In this document: piece after piece, positions 5,584 through 9,969 of the stretch
Numbering within the stretch: the first letter of the stretch is position 1
Layout of the letters: each line of letters opens with the position of its first letter
Source of the DNA: an uncultured Paracoccaceae bacterium
GTDB taxonomy: Bacteria > Pseudomonadota > Alphaproteobacteria > Rhodobacterales > Rhodobacteraceae
NCBI GenBank assembly: GCA_937132145.1
Contig: CAKZNY010000040.1
Coordinates: 1-9,969 of the forward strand
Length of the DNA stretch: 9,969 nucleotides
Direction: 5' to 3'
The notes under the pieces: generated by a model
What the model was told of the DNA's origin: nothing
Seen by the model: the letters and a program-made list of their open reading frames with translations, nothing else
Databases searched by the model: none
Position numbers and translations under genes: made by a program

Positions 5584-6885
5584 ATGGCCGATTTATTTGA
5601 CACCGCAGGCGAAACGCCCAACAACGCTCCGCGCCCGCTGGCGGATCGACTTCGACCCAAAACTTTGGGCGAGGTGGTCGGGCAGGAGCATATCCTTGGC
5701 GATGATGGTCCACTTGGCCAGATGTTGCTGCACGACAACCTTTCGTCGCTGATTTTATGGGGGCCGCCGGGGGTTGGAAAGACAACTATCGCGCGGTTGT
5801 TGGCGGATGAAACCGATCTGACGTTCGTCCAAATCAGCGCGATTTTCACCGGTATGCCGGACCTGCGAAAAGTATTCGAGGCCGCCAAGCTGCGCCGCCA
5901 AAACGGTAAAGGCACGCTGTTGTTTGTCGACGAAATCCACCGTTTTAATAAAGCCCAGCAGGATGGATTTCTGCCGCATATGGAAGACGGCACAATCCTT
6001 TTGGTCGGGGCCACAACGGAAAATCCCAGCTTCGAGCTGAACTCGGCGCTTTTGTCACGTGCACAGGTGATGATCCTTAACCGCCTGACGCTGGCGGAAA
6101 TGGAGCTGCTGATCCAGCGCGCCGAAAAGGATATGAACAAACAGTTACCCGTAACCGCCGATGCGCGGGATGCCTTGATGGAAATGTCAGACGGAGATGG
6201 CCGCGCGTTGCTTAACCTGATTGAACAGGCGTTCGTCTGGAAGGGCAAGGTTGATCGTGATGATCTCTCGAAACGCCTGTCCCGTCGCGCGCCCAAGTAC
6301 GATAAATCCGGTGAGGAACATTACAACCTTATCTCAGCGCTTCATAAATCCGTGCGGGGTTCGGACCCTGATGCGGCGCTTTACTGGTTCGCGCGTATGT
6401 TGCAAGGCGGCGAAGATCCGCGTTATCTGGCGCGTCGAATTACGCGGATGGCGGTCGAGGATATAGGTTTGGCGGACCCTGATGCGCAGCGCTTGTGCCT
6501 TGATGCATGGCAAACATATGAACGCCTCGGGTCGCCGGAAGGGGAACTGGCGTTGGCGCAAGCGGTGATATACTTGGCGCTGGCTCCGAAATCGAACGCT
6601 TCGTATTCGGCGTTTAGCAACGCAATGGCGGCGGCGAAACAGACGGGGTCTGAGCCTCCGCCTAAACATATCCTGAATGCGCCGACATCATTGATGAAGG
6701 AGCAGGGGTTTGGTAAAGGCTACAAATACGACCACGACGCCGAGGATGGTTTTTCGGGGCAAAACTATTTCCCTGACACCATGAAGCGCGGCGTATATTA
6801 TTCGCCAGTTGAGCGTGGCCACGAGCGGGAACTGAAAAAACGGCTCGACTATTTTTCCAAGTTGCGCGCGAAGCGAAAGGATTAA
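5584..6885 (+). CDS. rarA: Replication-associated recombination protein A (AAA+ ATPase)
   Basis: RarA (MgsA, relative of eukaryotic WRNIP1) is a tetrameric AAA+ ATPase related to clamp loaders. It acts at stalled replication forks and DNA ends. The 433-residue product is of usual length. The motif PLADRLRP at 18-25 precedes the ATPase domain, with Walker A GPPGVGKT at 60-67, Walker B LLFVDE at 112-117 followed by IHRFNKAQQD, and sensor 1 GATTENPSF at 142-150. The C-terminal half is the tetramerisation region, with RMLQGGEDPRYLARRITRMA and, near the end, the conserved KYDHDAEDGFSGQNYFPD. The ATG at 5584 keeps PLADRLRP. Its ribosome binding site is weak (GTGGGG at 5576-5581). It is first in a five-gene unit that follows the alpha-operon terminator. 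Confidence 0.96.
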   Translation: MADLFDTAGETPNNAPRPLADRLRPKTLGEVVGQEHILGDDGPLGQMLLHDNLSSLILWGPPGVGKTTIARLLADETDLTFVQISAIFTGMPDLRKVFEAAKLRRQNGKGTLLFVDEIHRFNKAQQDGFLPHMEDGTILLVGATTENPSFELNSALLSRAQVMILNRLTLAEMELLIQRAEKDMNKQLPVTADARDALMEMSDGDGRALLNLIEQAFVWKGKVDRDDLSKRLSRRAPKYDKSGEEHYNLISALHKSVRGSDPDAALYWFARMLQGGEDPRYLARRITRMAVEDIGLADPDAQRLCLDAWQTYERLGSPEGELALAQAVIYLALAPKSNASYSAFSNAMAAAKQTGSEPPPKHILNAPTSLMKEQGFGKGYKYDHDAEDGFSGQNYFPDTMKRGVYYSPVERGHERELKKRLDYFSKLRAKRKD

Positions 6886-6886
6886 C

Positions 6887-7267
6887 ATGCCGATATTACT
6901 TCAAGTCGCTCTTGGCGGGGCAATCGGTGCCTCGCTGCGTTTCCTTAGCGGGGCGATGATTTTACGCGCCATGGGCAGCGGTTTTCCCTATGGCACGATG
7001 TTCGTGAATGTCATCGGATCATTCCTTATGGGCTTTTTGGCGTTCTACTTACTGGAACGAATGGGCGGCAGTTTTTCGCGATACGCACCGTTTCTGATGA
7101 CCGGCGTGCTGGGCGGTTTCACAACATTTTCGGCATATTCGCTTGATGCGCTTTACTTGTTGGAGCGTGGGCGTTATCTGAGCGCGAGCGTATACATGGG
7201 CGGATCAGTCGTTCTGGCCATTGGCGCGCTATTTCTTGGAATGACAATCGCACGGAGCCTGACATGA
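6887..7267 (+). CDS. crcB: Fluoride exporter CrcB/Fluc
   Basis: CrcB (Fluc) is a small membrane channel that works as a dual-topology dimer and lets fluoride leave the cytoplasm. The 126-residue product has four hydrophobic spans, about 3-25, 35-56, 65-90 and 98-122. Key family features are GGAIGASLRF at 10-19, the GTMFVNVIGSF stretch with N41, and GVLGGFTTFSAY at 73-84, where F78 and F81 match the phenylalanines that line the fluoride path in characterised Fluc proteins. The ATG at 6887 follows the rarA stop by one base, with GAAAGGA at 6875-6881 as ribosome binding site. Its stop overlaps the next start by 4 nt. I saw no fluoride riboswitch upstream of rarA or crcB, so expression probably follows the operon rather than fluoride. 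Confidence 0.95.
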   Translation: MPILLQVALGGAIGASLRFLSGAMILRAMGSGFPYGTMFVNVIGSFLMGFLAFYLLERMGGSFSRYAPFLMTGVLGGFTTFSAYSLDALYLLERGRYLSASVYMGGSVVLAIGALFLGMTIARSLT

Positions 7268-8313
7268 GTGGCGTACATATTCGCGAAGTAGATGCTGACG
7301 GTGACGATCAACGCCTTGATCGCTGGTTTCGGCGCGTTTTCCCGCATGTTCCGCAGGGGCGGATCGAAAAGATGTGCCGCAAGGGCGAAATCCGTGTTGA
7401 TGGCGGGCGCGTAAAGGCGTCCACCCGTCTGGTCGAGGGGCAATCGGTGCGCATTCCGCCATTGCCAACACCGGACGAGGCAGCAAGACAGCGGGCTGAG
7501 CGCGTGCATGTTTCGGACGCTGATGCGGAGATGATCCAAGGCTGTGTGATCTATAAAGACGACGATATTATCGTGCTGAACAAGCCTGCGGGTTTGGCGG
7601 TGCAGGGCGGTACAAACACCACCCGCCACGTGGATGGTATGCTCGAAGCGTTGCGTTTTGATCTGGAAGCCAAGCCCAAGCTGGTGCACCGCTTGGACAA
7701 AGACACATCCGGAATTTTGCTTTTGGCGCGAAACGGGCAGGCGGCCAAGGGGCTGACAATGGCGTTTCGTAACAAGTTTACGCAGAAGATTTACTGGGCT
7801 TTGGTCGCGGGGCATCCAGAGCAGATGGTCGGTACGATCCGTTTTGGTTTGGTGAAACAGGCAGGCCACGGCCCACACGGGGCTGGCGAAAAAATGATCT
7901 GCATTCCCCCGCGCGAGATTGACGAAACACCAGGTGCGAAACGTGCGACAACGGATTTCGTGGTAATCGAGACGGTCGGGAAACGCGCGACATGGCTGGG
8001 GCTTTCGCCCATCACTGGTCGTACTCACCAGTTGCGGGCACATTTGGCCGAAATCGGCTGTCCGGTCACAGGTGACGGGAAATATGGTGGCAGCGGACAA
8101 GTGAATGAGGGCGAAGGCTGGGGCTCGAAACTTGGCGGCGTTATTTCGAAGAAAATGCATCTTCATGCGCGCTCGATCAAGTTCAAGCATCCAAGGACCG
8201 GCAAGGACCTGTTCTTCGAGGCCGATTTGCCCGAGCATATGCAACGCACATGGGATTTCTTTAGCTGGAACCTGAAGTGGGCACCAAAAGATCCGTTCGC
8301 GATTCACGAATGA
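7264..8313 (+). CDS. rluC: RluA-family rRNA pseudouridine synthase (RluC-like)
   Basis: This family converts uridine to pseudouridine in RNA; RluC acts on 23S rRNA at positions corresponding to E. coli 955, 2504 and 2580. The 349-residue product has an N-terminal S4 RNA-binding domain (about 16-75, starting QRLDRWFRR) and a catalytic domain. Motif II reads VHRLDKDTSGILLLARN with the catalytic aspartate D145, and GRTHQLRAHLAEIGCPVTGD begins at residue 252. The N-terminal S4 domain and overall layout suit RluC or RluD; I favour RluC but the exact target is not proved by sequence. The ATG overlaps the crcB stop (ATGA, 7264-7267) and has GGAG at 7254-7257. Its own stop overlaps the next gene. Confidence 0.88.
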   Translation: MSGVHIREVDADGDDQRLDRWFRRVFPHVPQGRIEKMCRKGEIRVDGGRVKASTRLVEGQSVRIPPLPTPDEAARQRAERVHVSDADAEMIQGCVIYKDDDIIVLNKPAGLAVQGGTNTTRHVDGMLEALRFDLEAKPKLVHRLDKDTSGILLLARNGQAAKGLTMAFRNKFTQKIYWALVAGHPEQMVGTIRFGLVKQAGHGPHGAGEKMICIPPREIDETPGAKRATTDFVVIETVGKRATWLGLSPITGRTHQLRAHLAEIGCPVTGDGKYGGSGQVNEGEGWGSKLGGVISKKMHLHARSIKFKHPRTGKDLFFEADLPEHMQRTWDFFSWNLKWAPKDPFAIHE

Positions 8314-8996
8314 GTAACCTGCGCCTTGTAGTCTTCGACATGGACGGCACTCTGATCGACAGTCAGGACGTTATAATCGAGGCTATGGGTCGGGCTTTTG
8401 CGCGCATTGGCATGCCTGCCCCTAGTGCGGAGCAAACACGGGCGATCATCGGCTTGTCGCTGGACGAGGCCGTATCAACAATCGCACCGGACCTTTCGCC
8501 AGCGGAGGTCAAAGCAGGGGTGGCGGCTTATCGTCAAAGTTTCATCGAAATGCGTGCCGAAAGTGGTGCCGAAGCGGCGGCTCCGATGTACCCCGGTGCA
8601 AGGGCGGCGTTGGAGCGACTGCACAAGCAGGATGCAACTTTACTGGGTGTGGCAACGGGCAAGGCGCGGCGCGGGCTGGATCATGCGTACGCGAGCCACG
8701 GGATCGGGCATTTTTTCGTGACGCACCAGACGGCAGACGGACATCCGTCTAAACCGCACCCGTCAATGTTGTTTCAGGCGCTAAGCGACACGGGCGTTGA
8801 TGCCGGGCGCGCCGTTATGATTGGTGACACAGAATTTGATATCACGATGGGCAAAGCGGCCGGTTTTGCAACGATCGGGGTTAGCTGGGGGTATCACCCG
8901 CTCAACCGGATTAAGAACGCTGCGCCGGATTGTATCATCGACAGTTACGACGAACTGGACGCGGCTTTGGAAAATATATGGCAGGCGGGATCATGA
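8310..8996 (+). CDS. HAD-superfamily (subfamily IA) phosphatase
   Basis: This is a haloacid dehalogenase-type hydrolase, resembling phosphoglycolate phosphatase and related small-molecule phosphatases. The 228-residue product has all four motifs: DMDGT at 10-14 with nucleophile D10 and acid/base D12, the motif II threonine T116 in GVATGK, the motif III lysine K148 in SKPHP, and motif IV GDTEFD at 172-177 for magnesium. A helical cap domain lies at about 18-85. I chose the ATG at 8310, which overlaps the rluC stop as ATGA and puts the first beta strand directly after the start; an in-frame GTG at 8277 would add 11 residues inside rluC. There is no clear ribosome binding site, which fits translational coupling. 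The substrate cannot be read from sequence. Confidence 0.9.
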   Translation: MSNLRLVVFDMDGTLIDSQDVIIEAMGRAFARIGMPAPSAEQTRAIIGLSLDEAVSTIAPDLSPAEVKAGVAAYRQSFIEMRAESGAEAAAPMYPGARAALERLHKQDATLLGVATGKARRGLDHAYASHGIGHFFVTHQTADGHPSKPHPSMLFQALSDTGVDAGRAVMIGDTEFDITMGKAAGFATIGVSWGYHPLNRIKNAAPDCIIDSYDELDAALENIWQAGS

Positions 8997-9706
8997 ATAC
9001 AGCGCTACAAAAACGTTTCTGGAAAACTGTATCCGTGCGCCAAGAGGCGGCGGGTTACGGGATTTATCTGGACGATAAACAGCTTAAAACCCCGCTGAAG
9101 GCATCACTTCTTGCACCGAACATGTCTGTGGCCGAGGGTATCGCTGCGGAATGGTCCGCCGTTGAAGGAAAAATCGACCCGTCAGCGATGCATTTGACGC
9201 GGTGTGCGAATGCGACGCTGGATAACGTGGTTGTCGAGCATAGTGCGGTTGCCGGAATGTTGGCCGAGTACGGTGCGACTGATTTGCTGTGTTACCGCGC
9301 GAATGGTCCCAAGGAACTGGTCGCGCGGCAAGCCGATGCGTGGGATCCGTTGCTGGATTGGGTGTCGCAAAAATACGGCGTTACATTGATTGTCACAGCG
9401 GGGATCATGCATGTGGCGCAAGCCAAGGTTGGTCAGGAAAAGTTGCGCACGGTGGTTTGCGCCTATGATCCGTGGCGGCTGACGGCATTACATGACCTTG
9501 TGACGATTTCCGGTTCGCTGGTTTTGGGGCTGGCAGTCGCAACCAAACACCTGAGCGCCGAGGCCGTCTGGCCGTTGTCACGCATCGACGAGACGTGGCA
9601 AGAGGAGCAGTGGGGCATCGACGAGGTCGCCAGTGCCACCGCCGAAGTCAAACGATCCGATTTCGTAAAAGCTGCAAAACTAATGGATTTGCTGGATCAG
9701 GCGTAA
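8993..9706 (+). CDS. ATP12-family F1-ATPase assembly chaperone
   Basis: ATP12 in mitochondria binds the F1 alpha subunit until it joins beta; alphaproteobacteria carry homologues thought to do the same for the bacterial F1 sector. The 237-residue product shows KRFWK at 7-11, the LDDKQLKTP strand region at 26-34, AAEWSAVEGKIDP around 50-63, LTRCANATLD, DLLCYRA at 97-103 followed by ARQADAWDPLLDW, then LHDLVTISGSLVLGLA and SRIDETWQEEQWGIDE. The ATG at 8993 overlaps the HAD stop as ATGA (8993-8996); the frame is open back to a TTG at 8930, but those 21 residues lie inside the HAD gene and do not fit the family. It is the last gene in the unit, with no ATP synthase genes nearby. Confidence 0.92.
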   Translation: MNTALQKRFWKTVSVRQEAAGYGIYLDDKQLKTPLKASLLAPNMSVAEGIAAEWSAVEGKIDPSAMHLTRCANATLDNVVVEHSAVAGMLAEYGATDLLCYRANGPKELVARQADAWDPLLDWVSQKYGVTLIVTAGIMHVAQAKVGQEKLRTVVCAYDPWRLTALHDLVTISGSLVLGLAVATKHLSAEAVWPLSRIDETWQEEQWGIDEVASATAEVKRSDFVKAAKLMDLLDQA

Positions 9707-9707
9707 G

Positions 9708-9740
9708 CATTCCTACCTGCGTCGGAATGAAACCGCAGGT
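9708..9740 (+). terminator. Weak alternative hairpins after the ATP12 gene
   Basis: ACCTGCG (9715-9721) pairs perfectly with CGCAGGT (9734-9740) across a 12-base loop. The overlapping CATTCC (9708-9713) can instead pair with GGAATG (9724-9729). A run of six T comes only later, at 9759-9764. This position is right for an operon end, but the geometry is not that of a standard intrinsic terminator. Confidence 0.35.
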
Positions 9741-9815
9741 GCGGCTTAAAACCGTGTATTTTTTGGGCGCCATAAGAGTTTTTTCTAAAAGACCCAAATT
9801 CATTCCGAATCGAGA

Positions 9816-9829
9816 TGTGACGCATCACA
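9816..9829. promoter_or_regulatory. Inverted repeat, possible operator
   Basis: TGTGA (9816-9820) and TCACA (9825-9829) form a perfect inverted repeat with the spacer CGCA. The half-sites match those of CRP-family sites, but the spacing is 4 rather than 6, so a CRP site is not supported. Position about 140 nt before the presumed start of the next gene suits an operator. The binding protein is unknown. Confidence 0.35.
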
Positions 9830-9953
9830 CAGGCGATGGCCTCATGTGGGGCATAATTACTGACCTATATGTGGGGGAATCCATAACCGGAAGGGGTCGA
9901 AGAGCGGCACCATCTCTCTGTGCGTGTATTTCCCGACGCGCTCAACACTAAAC

Positions 9954-9960
9954 AGGGGGA
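9954..9960 (+). promoter_or_regulatory. Ribosome binding site of a gene cut by the window edge
   Basis: AGGGGGA is followed by 8 bases (9961-9968) and then the final A of the window, which would be the first base of an ATG at normal spacing. The start codon itself is not fully inside the window. Confidence 0.5.
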
Positions 9961-9969
9961 TTTTTCCAA

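Larger units (their letters stand above)
9707..9969 (+). other. Non-coding region leading to a gene beyond the window
   Basis: No gene is supported here. An open frame at 9595-9951 is mostly a shadow of the ATP12 gene. The segment holds the hairpins at 9708-9740, T-runs at 9759-9764 and 9779-9784, an inverted repeat at 9816-9829, a direct repeat ATGTGGGG at 9844-9851 and 9869-9876, a -10-like CATAAT at 9852-9857, and a ribosome binding site AGGGGGA at 9954-9960. The last bases, ccaa, leave room for an ATG starting at 9969, so a + strand gene probably begins at the edge. From recalled gene order in this group, an amino-acid ABC transporter binding protein is a candidate, but nothing in the window shows it. 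Confidence 0.5.

Noticed and set aside
5226..6296. 356-residue open frame on the - strand across rplQ, the terminator and rarA
   Set aside because: It spans two conserved + strand genes and a terminator; the translation is low-complexity and unlike any family I know.
7174..8307. 377-residue open frame on the - strand over the pseudouridine synthase gene
   Set aside because: It mirrors the codon structure of a well-supported + strand gene and shows no domain.
8735..8750. Short inverted repeat AGACGGA-CA-TCCGTCT inside the HAD gene
   Set aside because: It lies in the codons leading to the conserved motif III lysine; a palindrome of this size is expected by chance and there is no T-run.
9595..9951. 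118-residue + strand frame at the right end
   Set aside because: Its first third is out of frame inside the ATP12 gene, it has no ribosome binding site, and the rest runs through apparent promoter and leader sequence.

Overview
The window reads as an alphaproteobacterial chromosome segment, most likely Rhodobacterales (Roseobacter group). The reasons are the character of the ribosomal protein, RpoA and SecY sequences, adk lying directly behind secY, no rpsD between rpsK and rpoA, and an ATP12-type F1 assembly chaperone gene, a family otherwise known from mitochondria. Base composition is moderate and even, with no sign of mobile DNA, CRISPR, tRNA or rRNA. The placement is a judgement from sequence character, not a database search.

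Layout, all genes on the + strand. Positions 1-220 are non-coding upstream of rplO and begin with three tandem 11-bp repeats. Positions 221-2810 hold the tail of the spc operon: rplO, secY, adk, with secY and adk overlapping by 4 nt. Positions 2811-3030 hold a strong sigma70-type promoter and a leader of about 165 nt that can fold into several hairpins, including two mutually exclusive ones that resemble an antiterminator and terminator. Positions 3031-5489 hold the alpha operon: rpsM (TTG start), rpsK, rpoA, rplQ. Strong hairpins lie before rpoA, and an identical 19-bp palindrome lies on each side of rplQ. A clear intrinsic terminator at 5527-5554 closes this unit. Positions 5584-9706 hold a very tight five-gene unit: rarA, crcB, a RluC-type pseudouridine synthase, a HAD phosphatase and ATP12. 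The rarA-crcB gap is 1 nt and the next three junctions are 4-nt ATGA overlaps. Positions 9707-9969 are non-coding and look like the promoter and leader region of a gene that starts just past the window edge.

How it works together. The first two thirds make ribosome parts (L15, S13, S11, L17), the RNA polymerase alpha subunit, the SecYEG channel and adenylate kinase, so they tie translation, transcription, secretion and nucleotide balance together. The last third is a mixed housekeeping operon for replication-fork maintenance, fluoride export, rRNA modification, metabolite phosphatase activity and F1-ATPase assembly.

No wholly new protein system is visible. The less ordinary signals are in the non-coding DNA: the rpsM leader, motifs shared by the rpsM and rpoA leaders, the rplQ-flanking palindromes, the secY leader hairpin, and the structured region at the right edge.
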